Source: Flaccisagitta enflata | Taxonomy: Eukaryota; Chaetognatha; Sagittoidea; Aphragmophora | Assembly: GCA_965153355.1 (NCBI GenBank) | Contig: OZ231126.1 | Location: forward strand, 79,298,001-79,362,000 | DNA length: 64,000 bases | Direction: 5' to 3' | Shown here: piece after piece, positions 54,750 through 64,000 of the stretch | Layout: each line of letters opens with the position of its first letter | Position numbering within the stretch: the first letter of the stretch is position 1 | Translations under genes and position numbers: made by a program | The notes under the pieces: model-generated | The model's database searches: none | Told to the model about the DNA's origin: nothing | The model's input: the letters and a program-made list of their open reading frames with translations, nothing else

Positions 54750-54890
54750 AGGGAAAATTCTAAGATTCTCTCTAGATGTAAAATTTTGCATTTTCAAAAA
54801 CATGGCCTCATTCTAAGAACACATAAGATGAGGGCCATTTTCTTAGAAATGCAAAATTTTTCAATTTGTTGAAGTCTTAGAATTTTCCCT
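54750..54890. mobile_element. Short foldback MITE (family M2 relative)
   Basis: AGGGAAAATTCTAAGA (54750-54765) is mirrored by TCTTAGAATTTTCCCT (54875-54890). The core TGTAAAATTTTGCATTTTC and ACATGGCC matches the element at 19161-19300, although the tips differ. Confidence 0.75.
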
Positions 54891-55169
54891 TCACAGGTAT
54901 TGAATTTTTGCTCTATCATTTTGAAAGAATCTAATACTTTAAGTGATCATTTCTTGCCTTAATCAATAAAACAAAGCAATGCCTTTATCATACTAGGTTT
55001 TCTTTTACCATAAGATAATTGTAAACTACAAAATCATAAATTTTATTTAAAAAATCAAAATTTCATTATCATTGATTAAAAAAAGAGTCTGAAACCGAAA
55101 CTTTGCCTTTGTTTGCACCCTGACATATCCAGAGTACTACTCAAAACCACCTGGTGGTAGTTTGAACGG

Positions 55170-55397
55170 ATGGTGCCGGATAGACGGCAATCTAGTCACG
55201 GACGGTTGTGCAGGAGCAGTAATGCGAAAACCACTTGCAATTTCAGAAATATTTTGGACGGATGGACGGACCGACCAACACGGAAAGGTGTAGAGTCGCG
55301 TGTCCGCGACTAAAAAAGAAAGAAAAAAGAAAGAAACAAAGAAAGAGGCAAAGAAAAAGGAAAGAAAGTAGGAAAGAAAGAAAGAAAGAAAGAAATA
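55170..55397 (+). mobile_element. Family A element (GGAC-type) followed by (GAAA)n
   Basis: GCCGGATAGACGGCAATC, AGTCACGGAC, GCAGGAGCAGTAATGCG and a GGACGGATGGACGGACC tract lead to the hairpin AGTCGCGTGTCCGCGACT (about 55294-55311). The A-run continues into a GAAAGAAA microsatellite to about 55397. The extreme 5' AACAAG is lost. Confidence 0.82.
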
Positions 55398-55497
55398 TAT
55401 AAGATAAAATATGATGAGGCTCTTTTTGAAGAGGGCGATGATGACAAAACGATGATGTTGATCATGAATATGGTGATTTGATGATGGTGTTCACGGC

Positions 55498-55827
55498 TCA
55501 CATTTCCAAATTAGGCATCTCCTTCTCACCATGGACAAACCACTTCGCAAACGCTATGCTAATATGCGTCGAAGAATTCGAAAGAGGAGACATTGGGAGA
55601 AAAATCGTCATGAAATCTTTCGCTTGAACACTTTCCCTAACGAATTTGCGGCAGACCCGGAAAGCGTCATCATCGACCATGAGTTTGATCGTATCATCAG
55701 CGTCGTTTTCGTTTACGAAATCATTTTTTTCTTTTATTGGATTTGATTGCTGATAATTCTTTGTCTGTGTGTATAATTCAGTCAGATTTGGTTTCCTCTG
55801 ATAACGCAGAGTGAAGCACGGACTCAC
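55498..55827. other. ORF island open on both strands
   Basis: In non-repetitive sequence the minus strand is open for 109 codons (ends AKWFVHGEKEMPNLEM) and the plus strand for 71 codons from ATG 55531 (MDKPLRKRYANMRRRIRKRR). Codon use looks natural on both, so the strand cannot be chosen. A plus-strand acceptor (TTCCAAATTAG at 55503-55513) exists. It may be an exon or gene remnant; no family is recognised. Confidence 0.22.
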
Positions 55828-56918
55828 TGATGAACCAGATTGAAACTTATTAACAAGTGACTATTTCTAAAGCTTTACTGAGCCATCAAAAAGGAACTCC
55901 AGTGGCTATCATCATCATCATCGCTTCCGAAATTAAATGATTAAATGATTTCTTTCATTGCGTTGTGTTGTGGGCTGATAAATGTCCAAAATTGAATATT
56001 ACTAAACGCGCTTTGATTCGTATGATTAGTCTCCGATGCTCATTTGAATGAATTAGATAGTATATTGTTTAAACTGGAGTCATTTACCCAAAAGAATATT
56101 TCGACCTTTTATGTGGGGAACATGTATGAATGCTAAAAATGTAAGTGATGTACCCCATCTCTTAGCTTGATGCTTCTTTGGCATGGTGCTTATGCTAATT
56201 TGCATAATGCCGTTCGCAATCAAGATGTCACAAGATAGGGTATGAATAGTTAAAACATAATTTCAACATCTTCGGCATTCGATTTAAAGCTGATGTTGAC
56301 AATGACTGTCAGAATTGACAAAAAATGCAAAAGAAGGCAGTGTTTACTGGTTGTAACGGTCGTAAAGGTGTTGGGCATGATTTAGTTTGAAGAAGGAAAC
56401 TAGTTGAATACGGTAAACGATCATTCAGGCTGAACAAAACACTTGGTCTTCAATCCATATGTTAAGAACACCCAGGCTGACTTTGAAAAATGTTCTCTTA
56501 TGTAAAAAGTGTATTATATTGGTAACAAGGTAGCTTCACTATGAAACACGATTTTGGTCAATCCTTTGACTGAAGCGAAGCTTAATTGTGTGTGATTTCA
56601 GGCCTCGGCAGGCTCGATTGGGGCTTCAGTGCTCTAAGAGAGGGCAGATGCATTTATGAAAATACATCCCTTTGACTCAAAGAATGAAAGGGGTTTAACT
56701 CTGTGCACTACGCTCATAAAGAATGAACTATGTTTAACTATGTGCACTACGCTCATAAGGGAATGTATGGATGAAAATTGTTTATAAATGAACGTCGTAT
56801 GGATGAAAATTATCTATGAATGAACGTCGTATGAATAAAAACAAGCCCAAGAGGTCAAGTCTTGTGCCTCTGGAGATGACAAACAAAATGTTAAGAAATG
56901 TTAGCAAATGTTAATGTT
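55828..56918. other. Unassigned sequence
   Basis: No gene supported. Short direct duplications occur at about 56690-56760 (GTGCACTACGCTCATAA, two copies) and 56770-56835 (TGAACGTCGTATG, two copies). Confidence 0.4.
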
Positions 56919-57080
56919 AACAAGGCCGGATACCAGGCAATCCAGTCGCGGACGGTTGGGCAGGAGCAGTAATGCAAAAACAGCTCTAATTCAAAGATGG
57001 GGTGGACGGACGGACCGACCGACCGACCGACACGGCAAGGTGTAGAGTAGCGTGTAGAGTCGCGTGTCCGCGACTAAAAA
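56919..57080 (+). mobile_element. Family A element (GGAC-type)
   Basis: AACAAGGCCGGATACCAGGC, AGTCGCGGAC, GGGCAGGAGCAGTAATGC and a GGACGGACGGACCGACCGAC tract lead to GGCAAGGTGTAG and the hairpin (57058-57075), then AAAAA. A 12-bp stutter (TAGAGTAGCGTG) precedes the hairpin. Confidence 0.9.
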
Positions 57081-57321
57081 TGGTAAAAGTTTAATAATGT
57101 TTAAAAATGTTGAATGTTAAAAGATGTTAAAAGTACTTAAAAATGTTATATTTCAAAAAGGTTAAATGTTAAAGTGCTGAAAATGTCAAATGTTAAAAAA
57201 TATTAAAAAATGTTAAAAGCTAAAAAATGTAAAATGATGAAAAACATCAAATTTAAAAAAGTTACAGGACCGACCAACGGACTGACCGACAGAGCAAGGT
57301 GAGTCGCGTGCACGCGACTGA
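57081..57321 (+). repeat. AATGTTAAAA-type repeat and a further family A 3' end
   Basis: Degenerate 10-14-bp units built on AATGTTAAAA run to about 57250. Then comes GACCGACCAACGGACTGACC and the hairpin AGTCGCGTGCACGCGACT (57302-57319), followed by GAAAA. This may be another family A copy whose interior is the AATGTTAAAA repeat, or two copies fused. Confidence 0.6.
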
Positions 57322-57823
57322 AAATACTAAATGAATGGAACTTGATCGATGTCGCTCTTTTGATGAAAAAATCTCGGATTATGAATTTTACGACTGGGTT
57401 ACTGTCCTGATTTTGATGATTTTTATGCAATGTATAAGTCTCTGTATACATAGAGACCATATACAATTACTACAAATATAGACTGATATTGACCAATCAG
57501 TTTCTATCAGGCTCGTAGTTTTCCCGTCAGGCTCTGTCAAAATGTGGGGAGCCAGTCCGTCTGAAGATTTTTAGCCGTTTCACTTCATAAGCTTGAGCAC
57601 TTTGAATCCATCCCAATTTGAGAGCCTGCCGGGCTCAGAGCTCGCAAAATACATGAGCCCAAGAGCAAAACTGAGCACCGGGCTCGCGGGCTTGCTCTTA
57701 AATCAGATTGTCTTTAACTGGCTGTCAGTCAGCTGGTTGGTTTGTGGGTTTGTCGCTAACGCATTCATTTCACGCTTTACACGCAAAACCCCCCAAAAAT
57801 AGTGCACAATGGACATCTAATAG

Positions 57824-58099
57824 CTTTGTTATCCGACTTACGTCCAGTGGGAGAGTGAAAAGATTCAGCATCGAAGTCAGTCAGGTAAAAGAGTGGAGGG
57901 AGAAAACAGATGAGGGAATTAGATGGTTAGAAATAGGAGACCTAAGTATTCAACAGTTCGTTCGGTGTACGTGGCGAAGCAAGAGGCGGCTGCCCACGTC
58001 AATGACGCGCTGCAGGCGGCGGCAAGGAGACAAAAGCTGAATGCGATGCGACAAAATCGGCCACGTCAACCCGGGATAAAAATAACTTTTAAGAAGTAG
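57824..58099 (+). CDS. C-terminal two exons of an unidentified basic protein
   Basis: Exon 57824-57884 (61 bases) and exon 57957-58099 flank a 72-base intron with GTAAAA at its start and TTCAACAG at its end. The first follows an AG acceptor (GGACATCTAATAG) and ends in phase 1; joining restores a frame (codon GTT) that runs to TAG 58097-58099. The deduced 67-residue tail starts LCYPTYVQWESEKIQHRS. It continues through an Ala-rich helix (AKQEAAAHVNDALQAAA) to a basic end (RRQKLNAMRQNRPRQPGIKI). Natural composition, a conserved-looking basic C terminus and good splice signals argue for a real gene. I do not recognise the family, and upstream exons are not placed. The unspliced 110-codon frame at 57708-58040 is a shadow. 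Confidence 0.5.
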
Positions 58100-58435
58100 T
58101 TAAGTCAATTTTGTTTGATGAGTCAGGCAGCCAGGAAGATATCGCACATGATATTCCAGCAACAATCATCCAGTGCTTTGCCAATAGGACGCTGATAGCA
58201 TTCCATCCTTTTACATGCGTCTTTCTCATGAACTTCAGTGTTAACAAAATTGTTAACTAAATTTCAGACAAACGTGGAAAAATGAACAATAGACACTTCA
58301 CATTAAAAATTCTCCCAATATTTCGACCTTAATTCGGCCTTCGTCACTTCGACACTTCAGACATTCACACAGGACCTCCTATTTTACTTATCCCTGGCCC
58401 AACCATTCCTAATGCACAATTTTTTGATCACGTGA

Positions 58436-58441
58436 AATAAA
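58436..58441 (+). promoter_or_regulatory. Possible polyadenylation signal
   Basis: AATAAA lies about 340 bp past the stop at 58099 with no nearer canonical signal seen. The assignment is by position only. Confidence 0.3.
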
Positions 58442-59362
58442 CCAGCTGAGTGATCTATCCACTATACACTCACATCACATCACTGACCCTGCCCCTGACC
58501 AGTGTATGATAGTAATTACCACAATGCCCACGAGAGCATCATGTATGTAATATGATAATGAGTTCAAATGATTCTTCTATACTTTTTTTTTAAAGAACGT
58601 TAGGCTTAGAATTGTTGAAAATTTACGAACATGCTAAGAATATCGGAAGGCTTTGTTTCTTTAAAAATCTAAGAACATTTGGCTTGTTCTTCATAAATAA
58701 ACAAACTGTGTATCCTTTCTGTTCAGCAAATCATGTTTGAGTTTAGACAGCATGTATCTTTCTCTCGTATTTGCATTTAGTCAGCGGTGCCTTTTGCCCT
58801 ACATTATGTAGAAATAAAGAATATTAGAGAATAAGAGTGAGAGTCAAACAGTTTTCTCATCATGACTCAAAATGTGTCTATCGTAAAAAAGCAGTCAAAA
58901 ATTTGGAAGGTCATTGGAGGGTGTGGCAATCGTAGTGTGAAGAGCATCTTCTAGTAAGGGGACGGCTCACTAGTCCTCCGCATGATAGTCCTACGATTCA
59001 AAGTAACATGTGGACGTTGGCCATAACACTACCTTGGAGGCAATTTGGGAATCTACCGGTTTCATTCCTCGATGACACGCGTAGGGCGCCCAAAATCCCA
59101 TTTCCCTAAGTCAACAAATATGATTAATTCAATGCGATTTGGAGAACTGTTCAAATCAACATAGGTGGATGTCAGGAAACAGCAACAGAAAAAATTTAGA
59201 ACATTAGTTTAATCACTGATGAATCTACAGACTTTTCTTTCCAATTGTTTTTTTTTTTCATTTGATAGCTATCTTTACATGGGCTCCTTTGTGCCTTCTT
59301 GATAGCCACGCTTGATATTAATAGGCCAGTGATTTAAAGAAGACTTGGCTGAATTACAATAT
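58442..59362. other. Unassigned sequence
   Basis: No gene supported. Near 58590 AAAGAACGTTAGGCTTAGAA resembles the MITE at 10556-11142, suggesting a partial copy. Confidence 0.4.
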
Positions 59363-59517
59363 AACAAGGCCGGATACACGGCAGAACAGTCGCGGACAGT
59401 TGGGCAGAAGCAGTAATGCGAAAGCCGCTAGGAACCCAAAAAATTGACCAACCGACCGACCGACAGACGGACGGACCGACACGGCAAGGTGTAGTGTCGC
59501 GTGTCCGCGACTAAAAA
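59363..59517 (+). mobile_element. Family A element (GGAC-type)
   Basis: AACAAGGCCGGATACACGGC, AGTCGCGGAC, GGGCAGAAGCAGTAATGCG and a GACCGACCGACAGACGG tract lead to GGCAAGGTGTAG and hairpin TGTCGCGTGTCCGCGACT, then AAAAA. Confidence 0.9.
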
Positions 59518-60165
59518 GGAGGTGGGAGAGGTTTGATCATGCTTCAAAGTTTATATCAGTGGTTTAGATTTGAGCTTCAAGCATAAAAGGGTTAAACTTC
59601 AGTTTGTGAGGTTTGATTTCAAGCTATGAGAGCTAATTTCCCTACTTTGAGAGCTGGTTTTAAACTTGGGCAAGTTTATTTATAACATTTTACATGGAGA
59701 TACATGTTTATATATTGATTAATGGAATTTTACCCCTTCGATGCTGCTGCCCGATTTCATAGGCTGAAAACGCTTAATTTACCGAATTCTACTAGGCATA
59801 TCGATGTAACTTAAAGATTTAGGGAAAATTATTATGATATTTTAGGACTGATGTTTGCACTTCCAAACAAAACCAAAGTTGATGTCCACACTGTGTATTT
59901 ACTGTTAGGGGTTCCATTTGAGTGCTTTATATAGCAAAATTTGAAATGTTTGCTGCAATATGTTTATAGTAAGGACTTTATTTAATCAGTATCATTATTT
60001 TCTTAAAAAAGTTTTATGCATAGTCAGTATAATGCACTTTTGCGCTTAATATGGCATTAATTGAGAATATTTTTTATCATAAAAAATTATTAGGAAATCT
60101 GTTATTTTATAAATTAAAAAAAATTTTTTTTTTTGTTTAACCATGAATTATTTACTAGTTTATAA

Positions 60166-60806
60166 AACAAGGCCAGATACATGGCAATCCAGTTGTGGAC
60201 TAATGGACTGACAGATCGACTGACAGCAAGTTGCGCATTTTCAGCAGTCAAAAAGTTCTTTCTTAAATGTTGTTTTAGCTAAACTGATAAAAACAAAGCT
60301 AGATACACAGCTACCGAAGTTGCGTGCAGGTGGGCAGGGGCAGCGATGAAAAAATTAACTCAAGCGTTTAGCAAGGAGCAATAATGCTAATTACACCCAA
60401 AAACGCCAAAAAAGCAAATGACAACCAACCAGTAGAAGGACGGACGGACTGATAGATGGACACAGATGGACCAACTAATCAGCATAGCAAGTTGAAGAGT
60501 TGTGTGCACGCGACTAAGAATATCCTTTAACTGATGCTATAATCAGATTAAGCTTGGTAGCAAAAACTAAAATAATAAGGAACATATAGCAAGGTGCAGG
60601 GTATTTTCTAGATAATGAATAGGGGTGGTAGATAAAGAGGGGGGGGCAATAATCAAACAAGTTACAAGCAAGGCTAGATACACTGCAATCCAGCCACGGA
60701 TAAATGGGCAGGAGCAGCAATGCAAAAACGGCTCGAAATTCAAAAATGTGACTGACATACCTAGCAACATGGCAAGGTGTTAAAATGTGTGTCCGTGATT
60801 AAAAAT
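60166..60806 (+). mobile_element. Three consecutive decayed family A copies
   Basis: Copies lie at 60166-60258 (AACAAGGCCAGATACATGGC, AGTTGTGGAC, short tract, AGCAGTC), 60291-60520 (AAACAAAGCTAGATACACAG, AGTTGCGTGC, hairpin side GTTGTGTGCACGCGACT) and 60666-60806 (AAGCAAGGCTAGATACACTG, AGCCACGGAT, end GTGTGTCCGTGATT then AAAAA). All share orientation. The second is GTGC-type, the other two GGAC-type. Confidence 0.75.
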
Positions 60807-60921
60807 ATCATCATGATTTTTTTTTTATTTTGTAATCAAGTTTAAAGAAAGCTCTTAACTTCTACGATTTGAAGCACCCAAATTCAAGTTATGATTCTCA
60901 ACAGCAGCTCCCACCCCCGAC

Positions 60922-61026
60922 CCCCCCCCCCCCCAAAAAAAAAACTCCCCTCAGGAGTGGGCGCGAACTTTCAACCCTATCATCCGCAATGCCTACGTCA
61001 TGACTTTGAGCCACTTTGTTTGTCGC
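60922..61026 (-). mobile_element. tRNA-like fragment beside a C/A homopolymer run
   Basis: A CCCCCCCCCCCCC run followed by AAAAAAAA (60922-60950) abuts a minus-strand tRNA-like block. Its box A-like part is GTGGCTCAAAGTCATGACG and its box B-like part is GAAAGTTCGCGCCC. It is probably a SINE head. Confidence 0.4.
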
Positions 61027-61186
61027 CTAACTTTGTATTTCAATCAAATATACACTATTTGCTACCTTAAAAAAAAAAAAAGATTAAAGGCAATCTGACC
61101 AATCAAAGCCACGCATCATACCACCAGAAAAATCCGTTGAAGTGACCACATTGATAAAGACAAAAATCCTTGTTGATCAATGTTTT

Positions 61187-62720
61187 TTTAGTCGCGTGCA
61201 CGCGACTCTATAACCCGCTCTGTCGGTCCGTCCGTCGGTCTGTCGGTCCGTCTGTCCGTCCGTCCGTAACACTTTGCTTTTTTTTGTCGTTTTACGTCAT
61301 TTTAGGGTATTTTACATCATTTTAAGTCATTTTAAGTCATTCTAAGTCCTTTCCAGTCATTTTCAGTTAATTTTAGTCACTTAAGTCATTTTGTCATTTT
61401 TTGTCATTTTTGTCATTTTATATTATTATAAGTCATTTTAAGTCATTCTTAGTCATTCTAAGTTATTCTAAGTCATTCTAAGTCATTCTAAGTCATTACA
61501 AGTCATTCTAAGTCATTACAAGTCATTCTAAGTCATTCTAAGTCACTCTAAGTTATTTTTTGGCTATTGTAGTTTTTAGTAACACTGCTTTTTTGCGTCT
61601 TTTTTGGTCAATTTTGGTCGTCTGGAGTCATTTTGAGTCATTTTTTTGTTGTTTTTGGTCATTTTTGGTTGCGTTTAGTTATTTTTGGTTGCTTTTAGTC
61701 ATTTTTGGTCATTTTTGATCATTCATGTCACTTTGTACATTTAAACCATTTGTGTCATTTTTGGGCATTAAAAATAGTTTTAAGTCATTTTAAGTCATTT
61801 TGGAACATTTCAGGTCATTTTTGGTCATTTAACATGGTTTTTTGGGTTTTTTGTTTTTTTTTTTTTTTGGTTTTTTTTTTGTTTTTTTTTGTTTTTTGTT
61901 TTTTTGTTTTTGGGTTTTTGGGTTTTTTGTTATTTTATATTTCTTTTTAATTTTTTTGTTTTTTTATTTTTTGGTCATTTATGTTTTTTGGTATGTTATG
62001 GTCATTTATGTTTTTTGGTATGTTTTTGTCATATATGTCATGTCAAGTCTGCTGGTTTCAAGTTGGCTGATTAAGGTCTCCTGGTTTAAGTCTGCTGGTC
62101 AAGTCTGCTGGTTTAAGTCTGCTGGTTTAAGTTGGCTGGTTTAAGTTGGCTGGTTTAAGTTGGCTGGTTTAAGTCTGCTGGTTTAAGTCTGCTGGTTTAA
62201 GTCTGCTGGTTTAAGTCTGCTGGTTTAAGTCTGCTGGTTTAAGTCTGCTGGTTTAGGTCTGCTGGTCTAAGTCTTCTGGTTTAAGTCTGCTGGTTTGAGT
62301 CTGCTGGTTTGAATCTGCTGGTTTGAGTCTGCTGGTTTGAGTCTGCTGGTTGAAGTATGCTGGTTTAAGTATGCTGGTTTAAGTATGCTGGTTTAAGTCT
62401 GCTGGTTTGGGTCTGGTTTGAGTCTGGTTTGAGTCTGGTTCATGTCTGGTTTAAGGCTGGTTTAAGTCTGGTTTATGTCTGGTTTATGTCTGGTTTATGT
62501 CTGGTTTATGTCTGGTTTTGGTCTGGTTTACATCTGGTTTTGGTCTGGTTTAGGTCTGGTTTAATTCTGGTTTGAGTCTGGTTTGAGTCTGGTTTTAGTC
62601 TGGTTTGAGTCTGGTTTGGGTCTGGTTTAAGTCTGATTTTCGATAAAAAGATAGAATAAGGAGTCAGGTCAGTTCAGTTATTTTTGTCCTGCACGCAACT
62701 TATAAGTGTTGGCCTTGTTT
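61187..62720 (-). mobile_element. Large family A element (1.5 kb), GTGC-type
   Basis: Minus strand: the 5' end is AAACAAGGCCAACACTTATA with AGTTGCGTGC (62691-62700). The 3' side is a GGACGGACGGACAGACGGAC tract, GCGGGTTATAG and the hairpin AGTCGCGTGCACGCGACT (61190-61207), followed by AAAAAA. The interior is decamer units (AAGTCATTCT, 61300-61560), T-rich sequence and a 14-mer array. Confidence 0.8.
62050..62635. repeat. 14-bp array that shortens to a 10-11-mer
   Basis: Units of GGTTTAAGTCTGCT (about 25 copies, 62050-62400) pass into GGTTTGAGTCT and GGTTTATGTCT units (62400-62635). The shorter unit looks like the longer one after loss of GCT. It lies inside the large family A element. Confidence 0.93.
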
Positions 62721-62725
62721 AATTC

Positions 62726-62795
62726 AGAGATAGCTCGATGGTAGGATGCGTAGCCTCAGCTCCCAAGGTCTCAGGGTCGAGGCTTGTTAGGGTGA
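62726..62795 (+). mobile_element. tRNA-like fragment
   Basis: A box A-like TAGCTCGATGGTAGG and box B-like CAGGGTCGAGGC lie in a tRNA-sized block just after the large family A element. A decayed SINE head is likelier than a working tRNA. Confidence 0.4.
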
Positions 62796-63091
62796 TGATT
62801 TCGGTCGTCATTCAAATGATTCCGAGCGGAACTACTCTGCAATTCTGGGAGGAGTTACATGTATCGGGCCCCAGAGTTTCACCTCTGCAACTGATCATTT
62901 TACTTCTCACTCAATGATGATAAATACTTTTATACATGTCGCCGTGTATCTGTTGAAAGCCTATATAGTGCATTGATAACATTCTTGACTGCCGATGATA
63001 AAGGCCTGAGTTCGAGACACCTGTAAACTGTACTTTTTTTGGTAATGGCGAATAATCTGGCAAGTACTTATGAGCATTAAAGCTCTCACTT

Positions 63092-63254
63092 CATATCGCC
63101 AGATTGGCGCTAGCGATTCGTGCTGGAATCTTGAATATGGCGGTCGGGTTCGAATCTCCATCTCAAGAATTTTTTTCCCCGATCTCACTGCTTAAAACGC
63201 GTTTTGTTCATTTGTCCTAAAACGCGATCGAAACGCGTTTTAGCCTCTCACTAG
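63092..63254 (+). mobile_element. SINE copy 2: tRNA-like head plus conserved tail
   Basis: The head has TGGCGCTAGCGATTCG and a very good box B (GGGTTCGAATCTCC, 63146-63159). A T-run follows, then CACTGCTTAAAACGCGTTTT and a tail containing AAAACGCGATCGAAACGCG and AGCCTCTCACTAG. The order matches the minus-strand copy at 8053-8207. Another tRNA-like box B (GAGTTCGAGAC near 63008) lies upstream. Confidence 0.7.
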
Positions 63255-63255
63255 A

Positions 63256-64000
63256 AATGTAGATAAGTAAAGGACCATCTAGGCTAGCTCAGATACCTCC
63301 TTTTCCTGCTCCCTTCTACTCGTCCCCTGCCGGCATAGACATCGACTCAGGGCTAGGATAACAAGATTGATTTACTTCATATTCCAAAAGTATATGAGCA
63401 GTGGAGTTGAAATGTATACCATTTTCATGAGAAGACTACATCACTATAGCATATTGTCATAACGCAGATGTGTCATCATATTGTGTTACAACTTTGGAAA
63501 TGTACAATCTACATTAACAGTGAAACATTAATATAAATGTTATCTAATGACCAAAGATAAAACTATTCATGGTAAAAGGAAAGTCTGCAATATGCAAATG
63601 AATTTAGTGGTACTTTTAAAAGAGATGCTACAAAAGAATAACATGGATACGCTATATGCCCCCCAGTCATTTTGTCGGTTTGATTAGAAGAAGAAAAACA
63701 GATGAGATGACTAAATTGTAAAACGGTGCACAATAGGGAAACCTCCAACATTGATTCGATATGAGTAAGAATTATAGCGTGCAACTACCGAGAAACAATG
63801 AAACTTTACATTCCGAGATGGTTTTTGATGATGGCAGATAGAGAGGGGCCATAATTTGGCCGTGAACGTCTTCTGTTTAGATCTTGGATTCCGACGGGTC
63901 GAGGGTGAGGACTGATGGCGATACGTACGGGGTTGTTAGGTGGTTGGTTGTTGCGAGCCAAGGACCTTTGATCAGAAGCGCCTGGACCGGTTTGAGGTTG
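63256..64000. other. Unassigned sequence to window end
   Basis: No gene or repeat that I can support. The last 150 bp are slightly GC-richer. Confidence 0.4.

Noticed and set aside
61705-62144. Phe-rich 'membrane protein' frames
   Set aside because: They are translations of a T-rich stretch inside the large family A element.

Overview
This looks like a repeat-dominated piece of a metazoan nuclear genome, most likely a marine invertebrate. The reasons are spliced-looking exons with GT..AG signals and AATAAA sites, a CR1/L2/jockey-type LINE, tRNA-headed SINEs, many foldback MITEs, long minisatellites, and tetranucleotide-bearing interspersed repeats whose plan recalls the Helentron-associated and 'pearl'-type repeats known from molluscs and insects. 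The species cannot be told from the sequence. Nothing looks prokaryotic: there are no operons, no rRNA, no CRISPR array and no phage genes. Most long reading frames here are tandem-repeat artefacts.

Layout. 1-690: two minisatellites. 886-4801: a 3.9-kb giant palindrome flanked by TA. 5405-7495: the best host-gene candidate, a three-exon multi-pass membrane protein with phase-compatible splice sites and an AATAAA just past the stop. 8.0-11.1 kb: SINE/tRNA-like pieces and two MITEs. 11.1-16.5 kb: mostly unassigned sequence with hairpins and foldback minisatellites. 16.5-18.1 kb: a mobile-looking element swollen by about 52 copies of an 18-mer. 19-27.5 kb: nested repeats, including a 3.46-kb foldback element with a perfect 9-bp target duplication. 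28056-28172: a plausible first coding exon with a mitochondrial-type leader. 28.7-31.6 kb: a 2.9-kb repeat element filled by a decamer array. 32.3-37.25 kb: a nearly complete LINE on the minus strand, with ORF1 intact and ORF2 broken by frameshifts. 37.4-43.2 kb: short interspersed elements and foldbacks. 43.5-46.0 kb: a purine-rich minisatellite joined head-on to a pyrimidine-rich one. 47-52.2 kb: a nest of at least four repeats. 57824-58099: two spliced C-terminal exons of an unidentified basic protein. 59.3-62.7 kb: more interspersed elements, the last one 1.5 kb long and array-filled. 63.1-63.25 kb: a second SINE copy.

The unifying observation is two families of non-coding elements, called A and B here. 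Both end in a 3' hairpin followed by an A-run, carry a tetranucleotide microsatellite beside the hairpin, and have a 5' subterminal motif that is the reverse complement of one hairpin arm. In family A the 5' motif and the hairpin arm change together between two subfamilies. Both families have an internal slot that holds quite different tandem repeats in different copies. This architecture fits non-autonomous Helitron/Helentron-like (HINE) elements, but no Rep/helicase gene lies in the window, so the class assignment is inference. The window shows no cooperating gene system; the host-gene fragments are islands between repeats.
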